From contig NC_080398.1 of assembly GCF_030265065.1 (NCBI RefSeq), forward strand, positions 22,716,482 to 22,780,481: 64,000 nt of DNA. The letters run 5' to 3'. This document shows positions 10,493 to 21,500 of the stretch, one piece after another. The DNA comes from Corythoichthys intestinalis (Eukaryota > Chordata > Actinopteri > Syngnathiformes > Syngnathidae). The position numbers and the translations under genes were made by a program. The notes under the pieces were generated by a model. That model was not told where the DNA came from and ran no database searches. It worked only from the letters and a program-made list of their open reading frames with translations. Position 1 is the stretch's first letter, and every line of letters begins with the position of its first letter.

Positions 10493-13450
10493 ATGGCAGC
10501 ACTTGTCTGTCATCTGTCATTGCTCATGCTCATTCTGGTGGCTGTGCAAATGGTTGTGCCGTACACCTTTAAGAACTGCGTTGAACTGAGGAACACCAGA
10601 AAGCGGAGCTTCAAATGCACCACTCGAGAGTGGAATATATCTGTCATATTGGAGGACCTGCCGCCGTCCGTCATCAATCTCACCATTTTGGCAAGCCCTA
10701 TCAAAGACATTCCTGACAAAGCCTTCGTCCACATTAAAGACCTTCAGCATCTTGAGTTGGGCAGAAACCGTTTGAGGACCATAAGTGACTTGTCTTTTGA
10801 TGGACTCAATCAACTCAAGTTTCTCGACTTGTCGTTTAACAACATCTCCCAGCTAAGGCCCAAGCTTTTTGCGAACCTGCACAATCTCACTTTCCTCACT
10901 CTGAGTGGCAACCACATCAAGTCCATGCCAGTGGACATTTTCTCAACTAGGCAGCACATGCTCGACACTTTAATATTGCAGAGCAACCGTTTAACAAACT
11001 TCTCAGAGATTGTTGAGGCTGTGTCATACTTAAAGAATCTGAAGGAATTAAACCTTTGCCAAAACAACTTAACATCTCTGCTTCACTCCAATATTTCGCT
11101 CCCTCAATCTCTCACCAAGTTGGTCCTGTGTAAAAACAACCTAGACATGTTAGGATGCGGGCGCCACTTCTTCTCTGGGATCAAAATCTTAGATTTGTCT
11201 TTAAATTCTCAACTGACTACAGAGGCTTTTCAGGATGTGGATTTAAATGGGACAAACTACCTCAAGTTGAGCTCAACCAAGGTAAATGTGACGATCCTTT
11301 TAAATATCAGCAACATAAAAGCAGGACACATCGACTTCACAGGAACAGGTGTGAAAACCAACACTATGTTACTTGAGCTGTGCAAGCTTTTAAGGAGCAA
11401 GGTGAAAAGTCTTAATACGTTGCGTCTGAGCAACAATAGCATCACTAACCTGCAAAATGATACATTGTCCCAATGCCCAACAATCCGTACAGCCTTGGAT
11501 CTATCCAACAATAACATGGGAAATGCTCAAAACAAGATATCATCAGACTGCCTAAGATTTATTGGCAAGAATAAATATTTGAGAAAGTTTTATTTTGAAC
11601 ACAACCACTTGACCTCCATTGCCTCTTGCAAGAATGTAACGTTACGCTTTAATAAAATGGAAGAGCTCAGCTTACGATACAACCGCATCCTCTCAGTGGA
11701 TTCTTACGCTTTTTATCACACACCAAATATAAAAACCCTGAAATTAAACATCAACATCATCGCCTTTCTTCATCATGAAGCTCTTAAAGGACTCTACCAG
11801 CTTGAGAACCTACGCTTGGACAACAACCTTCTCACCGACCTTTTTGCTGACACTTTTGAAGATCTGATTGTGCTGCAATCTCTTAACCTGCGAAACAATC
11901 GCATCGCAGTCATTTTCAACGGAACCTTCCTCCATCTTGAAAATCTGACAACTCTGGACCTCGGAGGGAACAAGATTTCCCACATTGAACCCTCGGGATT
12001 TCAAGGACTACGAAGCCTCTCCAAGCTATACCTAGATGGAAACAACCTGAAACAGATTCATACATCTCTCCATGGGGCGTTTCTGGACACACTCACAGTG
12101 CTGGATTTGGAAAGAAACCTGATTATGTTCCCGACCAAAAGAGTACCCTCACCATTTGTGAAGCTTAGCAGACTCAATGACTTGAAGTTAGGTGGACAGC
12201 GTCCATACGGTCTCACCCGATTGCAACATAAGTTCTTCCGCGGCCTCCGCAACCTAACTTCTCTCTACCTCGCCAATAATCAAATCTCGTACATTGCCGT
12301 TGACGCATTTGACGACCTGACGAACCTGATTTTCCTCACCTTGCAGAAGTGCTGCGTCGTGAACATAGAGCTGAAACCGGGAATTTTTAATAGTCTTCGG
12401 AAATTATCCTACTTGTCTGCAGAAAATGCCGGCTTCCAGACCTTCTCTAGGGACGTGTTTGGCAATCTAACCGGGTTGCAGACATTACAGCTCAACCACA
12501 ATGGAATGCAAACACTCGATGTAGATGTGTTGGAAAGTATGTCTCATTTGCGATACTTGGACATACGCAACCTTTCGCTCAGCTGCACATGCCAGAACAG
12601 TTTGTTGCAGAATTGGACAATGAAGAACCAACAGGTCCAAGTAGTGTATCTTTACGATCTTCCTTGCCAGCAGGGGGAAAATAATAACTTCTACAACTTC
12701 AACACAGATGTCTGCTATGTCGACCTCGGCAAGTATCTCTTCTTCACCACGTCAACTGTGGTAGTGTTGTTCACATCCTTTCCGCTGCTTTATGTCCTAC
12801 TTTATTGGAAAATGAAGTATGGCTACTATGTGTTTCGCGCCTGGTTCAGTGAGCAGTGGCGCAAGATCAAAGAGGAGGAGGAAAACTGTACATATGATGC
12901 TTTTGTTTCCTACAACTCCAGTGACGAACAGTGGGTCATGGTGCAGCTTTTGCCCAACCTGGAGGGCAACGGCTCGTCTTTGAAACTCTGCTTGCATCAT
13001 CGCGACTTTGAGCCAGGTCGGGATATTGTAGACAACATTGTGAACGCCGTGTACAGCAGTCGCAAGACCATCTGTGTCATTAGCCGAAATTTCCTCCAAA
13101 GCGAATGGTGCTCCTTGGAAATCCAGCTAGCCAGCTACCGGCTTTTCGACGAGCACCGCGACGTTCTCCTGCTCATCTTCCTAGAACCAGTCTCCGAGCG
13201 TCAAATGTCCTCCTACCACCGCATGAGAAAGGTCATGCTGAAGAAGACGTATCTGCAGTGGCCCGGCTGGGACTGCCTAAACCCCGAGCAAGCTCAAGAG
13301 CTGTTCTGGAATAAGCTGCGTCATGCAGTAAAGACAGGGAGCAAACAGGAGACTGAAGAATATGAGACTCAGGCATCTCCTAACAATGACGATTTGGGAG
13401 ATTCTGACACTCAGACTCTGATACCGGACGGAAACTACTATACATATTAA
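10493..13450 (+). CDS. tlr21: Toll-like receptor, TLR11 subfamily, probably TLR21
   Basis: A single uninterrupted coding exon of 985 residues. It has a signal peptide (residues 1-25, hydrophobic LLMLILVAVQMVV), a two-cysteine N-terminal cap, a long array of LRRs (LxxLxLxxN) to about residue 690, a C-terminal cysteine cap (SCTC near residue 700), one membrane helix (about 745-772, VVVLFTSFPLLYVLLYW) and a TIR domain (about 800-945). TIR box 1 is YDAFVSYNSSDEQW, box 2 is RDFEPGRDIVDNI with the signalling proline, and box 3 is FW. Just upstream, TCTGTCCACAG at 10,436-10,446 looks like an acceptor, so a 5' noncoding exon is likely. Teleost TLR21 has this length and these TIR motifs and is known to sense CpG DNA in endosomes. 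TLR22, TLR23 and TLR13-like receptors are the close alternatives. No inactivating change is seen. Confidence 0.85.
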   Translation: MAALVCHLSLLMLILVAVQMVVPYTFKNCVELRNTRKRSFKCTTREWNISVILEDLPPSVINLTILASPIKDIPDKAFVHIKDLQHLELGRNRLRTISDLSFDGLNQLKFLDLSFNNISQLRPKLFANLHNLTFLTLSGNHIKSMPVDIFSTRQHMLDTLILQSNRLTNFSEIVEAVSYLKNLKELNLCQNNLTSLLHSNISLPQSLTKLVLCKNNLDMLGCGRHFFSGIKILDLSLNSQLTTEAFQDVDLNGTNYLKLSSTKVNVTILLNISNIKAGHIDFTGTGVKTNTMLLELCKLLRSKVKSLNTLRLSNNSITNLQNDTLSQCPTIRTALDLSNNNMGNAQNKISSDCLRFIGKNKYLRKFYFEHNHLTSIASCKNVTLRFNKMEELSLRYNRILSVDSYAFYHTPNIKTLKLNINIIAFLHHEALKGLYQLENLRLDNNLLTDLFADTFEDLIVLQSLNLRNNRIAVIFNGTFLHLENLTTLDLGGNKISHIEPSGFQGLRSLSKLYLDGNNLKQIHTSLHGAFLDTLTVLDLERNLIMFPTKRVPSPFVKLSRLNDLKLGGQRPYGLTRLQHKFFRGLRNLTSLYLANNQISYIAVDAFDDLTNLIFLTLQKCCVVNIELKPGIFNSLRKLSYLSAENAGFQTFSRDVFGNLTGLQTLQLNHNGMQTLDVDVLESMSHLRYLDIRNLSLSCTCQNSLLQNWTMKNQQVQVVYLYDLPCQQGENNNFYNFNTDVCYVDLGKYLFFTTSTVVVLFTSFPLLYVLLYWKMKYGYYVFRAWFSEQWRKIKEEEENCTYDAFVSYNSSDEQWVMVQLLPNLEGNGSSLKLCLHHRDFEPGRDIVDNIVNAVYSSRKTICVISRNFLQSEWCSLEIQLASYRLFDEHRDVLLLIFLEPVSERQMSSYHRMRKVMLKKTYLQWPGWDCLNPEQAQELFWNKLRHAVKTGSKQETEEYETQASPNNDDLGDSDTQTLIPDGNYYTY

Positions 13451-13939
13451 ATAAGCACTTCCCATCAAAAAATGTGTGTAATTTTAGTCATCTAAATCAT
13501 GGTCAGTGCCCTTTAGCCTGTGGAAAAAAAGTGCATTGCTTGTTTCTTCTGGCATCTATTACCATCAAATACTATTTTGTATGTGCTTCAAATACTCTGG
13601 GAATTTCAATATTCGTGGCAGGGCTCACTTTTTAATAGGGGCTCACTATAATGGATTTCAATGTTCGTATTGAATCTGTAATGGTATTGAATGCTTTATG
13701 TTCGATTTAGCATAATTACTTGCAAAAGATGATTCCCTTCTTGGCTTTTCCAATAACCATGCAGGATTGGTAAAAGCTAATAGCCGGCAATAGCCAGCTA
13801 TTTACTGATTGGCTGAGTGCTGAACAGCTTCCTCCACGGGGGAAAATACAAACGGTGATTTGATTTGCCTTAAGTTCCATTAATTCCAATGGGGAAAGAT
13901 TTAAGAAACAATTGTTTTTAGAATTGAGTGTTTTCAATG

Positions 13940-13945
13940 AATAAA
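13940..13945 (+). terminator. Polyadenylation signal, TLR gene
   Basis: AATAAA about 490 bp after the stop codon. Candidate signals of the convergent prr19 gene lie only about 90-130 bp further on the other strand (TTTATT on + at 14,028 and 14,073). Confidence 0.5.
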
Positions 13946-14214
13946 TATATGTATCTTGTATCTGAAGGCACTACTTTATGTGATGTTAGCGGAGTTCCAA
14001 TATGAAGATGGAATGAACTTTTTCAGTTTTATTTTAGTATTCACATATAAATTTGTAATGACACCGGCTGGGTTTATTATGACAGATTTTAATTCAAACA
14101 GCACACCTTTTAGTCTACATCTGTCATAACAATAAAGTGAACTAGGATACACGTTTACAAGTAAACAAAAATACGCATACAAGATGTAAACAAAAAAATT
14201 AGGTAAATTGTTTG

Positions 14215-15511
14215 TTAGTACAGTTTCCTGGGGGAAAAGGGCCAGCGTTTAGGTCGTGTCATGGATGTGAATATAGGTGACGGGCTCTCAAGAATGTAAG
14301 GTTGCATGTAATGGTGGCCGGGAGGGGAGAATAAAGCATGAGAGGAGAAGATGGGGGTGAAGGGGTACTCTTGACGTTCAAATGAAGCATCATTTTTAAG
14401 GGGAATGTGTTGCCCAGGTGAATATCGGAATTTCAGCTCTTGGCCAGGACTGATTTGAATGTAGCTCGGCTGCGACCAACTCGTACTCTGCTGCGCATAG
14501 CAGTCCCCGAAGGGTTCAAATTTGGTGTGAGTTTCACCAAAGAAGTGCACTGGTGGTTTCTTAGACTGAATGAACAGCTGGTGAGTTACTGTAGGGGAAG
14601 GACTAAAGTCTATATGGAACTCTGGTGAGGTGCGAAGCCTAAAGATTTCATCCAAGTGACCCGTCGAAGTGTCCACGGGACTGGTTGGCCAAGCTGTAGT
14701 CTTCATAAGAGACAAGATGAGGTGGAGTTAGTTGAAGATAGTTAAGAAAAAGAAAAAAAGATAACCAAGCTTACCTGGTCCAAGCGCTGCTGTGGCGGTG
14801 AACTGAGATCCCAGCGCAAGTGCTTTTTTCCCTTCCTTTTGTTTTCGAAAAGGGCATTGCCCTCACTTTTGAAATGTATGTCATGTCCAGAGTCGACTGG
14901 AAATGGTGCTGGGAACACATCCAAAAAAATGTTTAAAACTGACAATTTATTTCAATAATCGTTGCGACAGCTTCATATCAGTTATGCCTTTAACTTATTC
15001 AGTTCCAAAGATGTGTTTTTTTTTTACAGGTGGAGCGTAGAGCATCTGAGGTCAGACGACTGTGAATTCAAAATTTGTAGGCAAGATTAAATCATTTGCT
15101 GCCATTGACAGCAATGATCATTCAGGTAGTCTTTTTATTCATGTGAATAAAAAAAAAAAAATTAGATCATTCAGTACCAGCCCGCCCAGTTCAAATGTAA
15201 TGGACATTTATTGTGGTCACTGGTCAGTAGCAGTGAAAGAGTTAATTGTGAGAATGACACAAAATACTCAAACTAGTTTTAGAATTGCAGAGTGAATGAG
15301 TGGTAAGCACGTCAATCTGAGAGTTCTGAGGTCAAAGTTTTGAATCTGGAATCTCACCTTCCATTGTGGTTATAGATGTTCCCCCTCTGCTTGAGAGTTT
15401 CTTTGTCCATATACTGGCCAGAAATACGTGTTGGTTTATTAAAGAGCAAATTGTCCATATAGGTTCTGGATTACTCGTGAATTTAATGAGGGCAAGTGGT
15501 ACAGATGGTGG

Positions 15512-15547
<36 letters not shown>

Positions 15548-17103
15548 TGTAATTTAGTAGTGTCTCATTTTGTTAAATTGTTTTTCCACATTTACCTGGG
15601 ACTTAAAATTTACTCGCTGTCATGTGCATTATGTATGTGCAACAACATGATTCCTTGATGTTAATTTGATAAAATAACTTGAATTAACTAGCATAATCAA
15701 GTCTGCGGGCATAACTTAAATTTCTGAGTAAACTGAATTTGAAATAAGTTAAGTGTGCAACTCACTCCTGATTTTTTCAAAAGGGCACGATAGCAACAGG
15801 GCAGCCAGCTAGGGGGTTTAGAACAGCTGTCTGCACTTTCCGCTGCCATTGTGACAGCCTTTCCGCTGCCATAGTGACAGCCTAAGTTTGAAACTCGCTT
15901 GGAGTAACTTTTTATACATTTACTGGTTCTTAAATAAGGTCTGCTTTACTTAATATACTGAGTTCAAAGTATTTAACAGCAGTCCGTTTACTTAAATTTT
16001 GAATTTAAGGGGTTAACCCCCAATCAAAACTTGAGAATTCAAGTGAAATGAGTTGATTATTATTTTTACGTAGACAACAGTGTGCAGTATTCCACATAGA
16101 TGTTCTTATGTATGAATCTAGAGCTTGAGTACATACCTGGCGTCCACTGCCGTTTTTTCCGCTTTGCCTTTTGCTTGTGGACGTCTCCCTTGGGTTGAGG
16201 GTGAAGGTCAGTGCCCGAGTGCAGGTGTTTGAGGTTCTGTTGAAGGTGTTTGCCATGTGCCTCCCGCAGGGCTCGCAGCAGTACTTCCCTGCTCTCTGCC
16301 ACCAGATCCCGCTGCCTAAGTAAAGGGAAGCGCAAGGAGTTGCACAAGCGCCGCGCCACCGCGCTGACTGACTTTGGGGCGATGCCTTCTTTTTGGGCTG
16401 GACTGTCAACCCCGGTTTTCATGGCAACATGCCGACGCCGTATCAGGCTGGGTGGTTTTCGTGGCTCAGGGAGCTTCTTTCTCTCAGGCGAGCACTCTAC
16501 GGAAGAGGGTAGCTTTGGGCCTGGACGTGTTATTGTCCTCTTCACAACCGGGCTCTCGTCAGAGGTAATAAGTAAAGACGGCTCTTTTTCTCTTTGGTCC
16601 AGGATCACTTCTGATGTTTGACTTTTCTCCTTGCTCTCCTCAGCGGCCTCGGTGGCTTGAGGTTCTTCATGGGGTCCACTGGCATCATTGAAAAGGGGAG
16701 ACGACGTCTTTGCTTCCTTGGTTGTTCTCTCCTTCTTATCCAGTAACAGGCGCTGGATATCGAGGGACTTCACCTGGTGGTTGAAGATCCCCCGGTGGCT
16801 AATGAGGCGGGACGCTGTGATGAGACTGGCTTCCTGCGTGGGAGCGCGCGTGACTGGGACTGGAGGCGGCGACACGAGGTCCCTCTTACAGGTGTTTTGG
16901 CTGCAAGTGTGCAGGTGTCGAATATCCAGGTTGCCCTGAAGGCAGCAGCCGTGCTGTTGCGAGTTGACCCTGCAGGGGTCCTGGCCGCCGCTTCTTTTCT
17001 GGCTGCGCTCCTTACGCGACTTTAGTCGTTTAATTTTGTGCATGCTGTTTTCCAGGTGGCACTTGCAGGTGCTGCTGAATTGGCCCACTTCTGTGTGTCT
17101 CAT
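14215..17103 (-). CDS. prr19: PRR19-like protein (meiotic crossover factor candidate), 3 coding exons
   Basis: Coding exons on the minus strand are 17103-16137, 14908-14775 and 14700-14215, joined in phases 1 and 0 by consensus sites (GTATGT, GTAAGC). They give about 528 residues. The product is basic, rich in Pro, Ser and charged residues, with a Lys/Arg patch (KAKRKKRQWTP) crossing the first junction, His/Cys-rich stretches near the N-terminus and a Pro-rich C-terminal half ending KRWPFSPRKLY. No folded domain or membrane segment is visible. The name rests mostly on position: it is head-to-head with pafah1b3, as PRR19 is in human 19q13.2. Mammalian PRR19 works with CNTD1 in crossover formation. 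It is longer than the human protein (about 356 residues). The start is uncertain: an upstream exon with a strong-context ATG lies at 17,634-17,616 and may extend the protein. Confidence 0.65.
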
Positions 17104-17615
17104 CCTGACCTTTGCTTGGCTAGAAAAACAAAGTTCAAACTTGTACTTTGGTTAGTTAACAGTGCAGGTCCTAAAGCAGTCCTCAGAAGACATAGGAGTA
17201 CATATTTGGGAAGGTACGTCTACCATTCCACGAGTGTTTCTGGTAAAATCGGTCAACGCGGTTCTTGGAATCGGCATTTTAAACCGTGGCGAATTTCCAA
17301 TTGAGGCCAATAGGGTGCTTAGTATACCAGCTACCGCTCACCCAAAAAAATGTGAAAAACTTAATGAAAACTACATACTAAAATTAAAATATTTCTAAAT
17401 ATTAATTTACTGTGGCTTATATTTGATGTGAAATGCAGTCATCCTTATGATTTTCATGATGCAGTATTTTCAAGCTACACGAAATATTGCGAAGAGCACA
17501 GCATAATGTAGTCAAACCCACATTAAAAATATTGTTAGATTACGAACAAGACCGGAGGTTTAGTTTTTGAGTGTACAGGTAAACCTACCTAACGTATAAC
17601 GTTATTCTTACTTAC

Positions 17616-17634
17616 AGAGTAGCGAGGTCGCCAT
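17616..17634 (-). other. Possible first exon of prr19 with upstream ATG
   Basis: The minus strand reads AAGATGGCGACC, a near-ideal start context, and 19 nt later meets the donor GTAAGTAAG. Spliced to the AG after TTTTTCT near 17,130, it makes a 12-codon frame whose TGA overlaps the ATG at 17,103. Spliced to the next AG, 5 nt further, it runs in frame into the main coding region. Confidence 0.4.
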
Positions 17635-18554
17635 CTTCTGGAAGTCAGCAGTCAAACCAGGAGACGGATCTCCATGCGAGAAGGCCATCAATATGGAAGC
17701 GTTGACAAACTGGTGCAATTTTAACACAAGACACACCTGAATTAAGTTACAACATTACTACTTCCTAAATTGCTTCGAAAAAACTGAGCAGAATGTGATT
17801 AACTGAAGCAAATCAGTCGTGTGAAGTTAAAAACTTAAGATATTTTTAAATGTAACGGCCGAAACTTATCGACATCACGACGACTCTTACGTTAGAAACA
17901 GCGGTAGGATGACCTGACGCTGTGGAATACATCGGGATAGAGCAGCATAACACACTCAAATGCCTTGTGGTTGGAGCAGTCCATTGACACATTCACACAG
18001 GGGACATTGGTCGCAACCTAACTCATCTTTTACCTTTATTTCCTCATTTGAACGAGTTTAATCTCTGTAGTTACATACATAATACTTAGTTAATCTTTAA
18101 TATTAAAATTTGGTTGTAAAATGGAAAAACAATGCGTGAAATGAAATAAAATGAAATTCGCTGTTACCCCCAAAAGGTGGTGCCATCACCGTGAACGCTC
18201 ACTTCCTGAAACCGATTTTTGGAGACGATGACAGGATTTTGTACTATTTAATTGCCTATTTTCTACGTGCATGTAAGTCAAAATGGTTTACTGTAATACT
18301 TAGAAAGACGCATAAGATATTTTTAACCACTAAGGTGTAAACGAGCTGCTTCTTCCTATAGATATATTTAAAAAATAATAATAACAATCATGCAAGCTAG
18401 CAGCTTGTGCTATCTAATTTGCAATGGCGTCTTAAGCTACTGTCCAACTAGTCTTGTTAGCGATTGTTTCATTCATGTCTTTGGTTTATTTCGTTGAAAT
18501 AGAAAGAGCCGAAGTCATACATGCCTGTTTTGGAACAGTAAACGAGGCCGAGTC
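17635..18554. promoter_or_regulatory. Shared intergenic region between prr19 and pafah1b3
   Basis: The two genes diverge from this 0.92-kb interval. No TATA box is obvious next to either start. It carries no recognisable transposon, unlike almost every other stretch of this length in the window, which fits a constrained bidirectional promoter. Confidence 0.4.
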
Positions 18555-21500
18555 ATGAGCGCCGACGAGTGGAACCCGGCCGCCACACCCACCGCCTGTG
18601 AGGATACCCAGGGAGATGGGCGATGGATGTCTATGGTGTGTATATTGTCTTATAGCATTATTTTTAATGTGCGTTATCATCCTGAGACGATGTGCCAGGA
18701 AAACATGCAGTGGTGTTGCTATTTAGGTAGCTACCTGGAAAACCTACTTCCCATTATTGTGGACAATAGTTATCGATAACGGGATGTCCTTATCAAAGCA
18801 GATTCTTTACTTGAAGAACGGGATGTTTGGCTTTTCCCTGTCAATGCACTCGCGCTACTTGTTTGGAACAGTTATTAGTATTTCAGCTGCTCTTCTTGAT
18901 GCAGCCCTCCCATTATATTCAGACTTCTGTGACTAGGAACTGCCACACCTACCAGGAATCGAACATGTGTGAAACAAAGCAGCATGTAGCAGTGACTGTT
19001 TTTAGTGATGCACGATAATACATTATTCAACCGATACCGATAACCAAGGGCGTAGGTTTGCATTGGGACAGTAGGGACATAACACTACCAACTTTTCAGG
19101 ATGCTCAAATTATCCCCACCAACTTGTAAGCAACCTTATTTGCTTTATATAATGACTTCAGTTATATAGGTCATTTAGATTGTCTTCTTATATGTTGTAA
19201 GGATAGAATTGATCCTACCATTATGAAGTGATTTACAGTACTTTCATTATGGTCAGACTTACACTGACCCCTTTTCACTCGCTGAATGTGCCAGTCGATT
19301 TTTTTTTCACTCAAATGCACGTTTGATTGGCTGATGACTTGAACCCCTCCCCCGCACACACACACGCGCATTTACATCCCGACAGAAATACAATCTGCCG
19401 CCTCCCCCGCCCCCTTCGACGACGAGGGATATTAGAAGTTTTTTCTCCTCCAACAGCAGCCACTGTAAGTAATGTAAAAAGACGTCAATGTTGTGGAGGT
19501 GGGGAACACACCACTAATTTTGCTACTGCTACAGTGCTTCAAGTTAATTTTACTCACTTGGATTTTTTGAAATAAGAGCTAGCTCAAAATGAGCTTAACA
19601 GACTTATTTTAAGCAAAAAGTTTGTATATTTAATCTTAAAAGAAAAACTTGTTTGTCAGAAATGTTCTTAATTTTAGAATATTGTTCAAAACATTATTGG
19701 AAAGAATTTTTTTCTTGATTTAGGTGAAAAATGGCCAACTTTTAGATCTATGGGCTCAATACGAACAAATATTAATGTTTACTTAATGTAAGTGGAAGAA
19801 TCTGACACATTAATCTATTAACTAGCCTTTAACCCCCCCCCCCCAAAAAAAGATGGAGAAAATTATTTGACTAGATTTAACAAAAATTATCAGATTAAGA
19901 CATTATAAATTTGCAGTGTAAAGGTTAGTATAGGTCAATGCAGATTTATTTTGCATTGATCATTTAGCCTATCAATTAATTAGGTTCATATTGGTGAGAA
20001 ATGTAGCCCTGATCCCCATTCACCAAATATGTTTGGTCTAATAAATGTCCCGTCCCCAGCAAAAGGTGGACATGCAGGTTATGCTATTATATTGTCCCTA
20101 CCAATATTAAGACCAAACCTATGCCCTTGCCGATAACCGATAATTTCCTCCTCCTTCCAGCCGATAACCGATAATGTCAAGCCGATAACTCTATAAAAAG
20201 ATATATGTAAAATGTTAAAGTATACACAAGAGCAAATGTTACTGTGCAAAAATAGAATTTATTGCTACTTTCTCTACATCAAATGTGAACAAGTGGTCAA
20301 TTCCAACAGCTAAACAATAACATTGTATGACAGTGTGTCTAAGCTTTCGGCTACAATTATTTAAAGTAAATGCCTAAGTTGCACAAAAATGCCTTTAAAT
20401 GTAGGCCATTCTTAAAATATATAACATGACTACGCTGCAAAAACAAACTTCCTTAAAACTAGTTAAATTCCCTTGTTTTCAGTGCAAATCTATTGGAAAT
20501 TAGTGAATGAATCTGGCAGTGCTTCAAGTAAATTTCTCTCCGATTTTTTGAAATAAGAAAAATAGCTCGCTGAAAATAAGCATTATTCTAAGATATAAAT
20601 TATTGTGTTTAATCTTAAAAATTAGCTTGTATCAGAAATGTTCTTTATTCAAGAATAGATATGGTTAAAAACATTATTTGAAAGCAAATTTTTCTTGATT
20701 TAGGTGAAAAATGACCAATTTTTATATCTATGGGCTTTATAAAAACAAATTGTAATATTTACTTCAAGTAAGTGGAATAATGTGACAAATTCATCAGTTA
20801 ACTAGTCTTCAACACTCAAAACAAGATGGAAAAATACATTCGACTAGATATATGAAAAATAATCTGAATTAGACGATTAAATTTCCAGTGTAGTGAATGC
20901 ATTATTTGCCTCTGCGGTGTTAGCCGGGCAGTTTTGTGAGTAGAGTGTGGTTTGGTGCATGTTGACATTATCATCTAACCACTGTGCCCATCATGTTAAG
21001 CATGCTTACCTGACTGACATCACTTGTCCAAATGTCCATGGTGAAACTGATGTGATCAGCATATATTTTACGAAGAATATTGGTCATATGAAGCAGGTAA
21101 GCGTGCATCCGAAAACTAGTGGCAATCAGTATGTGGTAGCTGGCCTCCAATGCGGTAAAAGCAGCCGAAACCCCATGTCTTCAACGACGGTGAACGGCTG
21201 GTCATCAAAGGCAATAAACTGCATTATGTTTTCATCCAGGTCTTTGGCTCTCTGATCACTTCGGTCAAACCGTCTCTGCTTGTCAAAAGCGTCTCCAATG
21301 GTCACAAGCACCGCAGCTTTGCATTTGTTTATTTGTTAGCCTTAGCGTTCGCGCTACAAATCTTTGGGGTGCAGCTTTAAATGGCTCATCAGGTTAGTGG
21401 TGTTGAATGAGGACGCTTTCTTTCCACCGCGTGAAACTTCTGCACTGCATGTTTTGCGGATGGGGAGAGCGTAATTTGTTTCACACACGGAAAAATCAAC

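Noticed and set aside
14440-14628. Plus-strand frame in the prr19 region
   Set aside because: Antisense to the last prr19 exon, without start context or splice signals.
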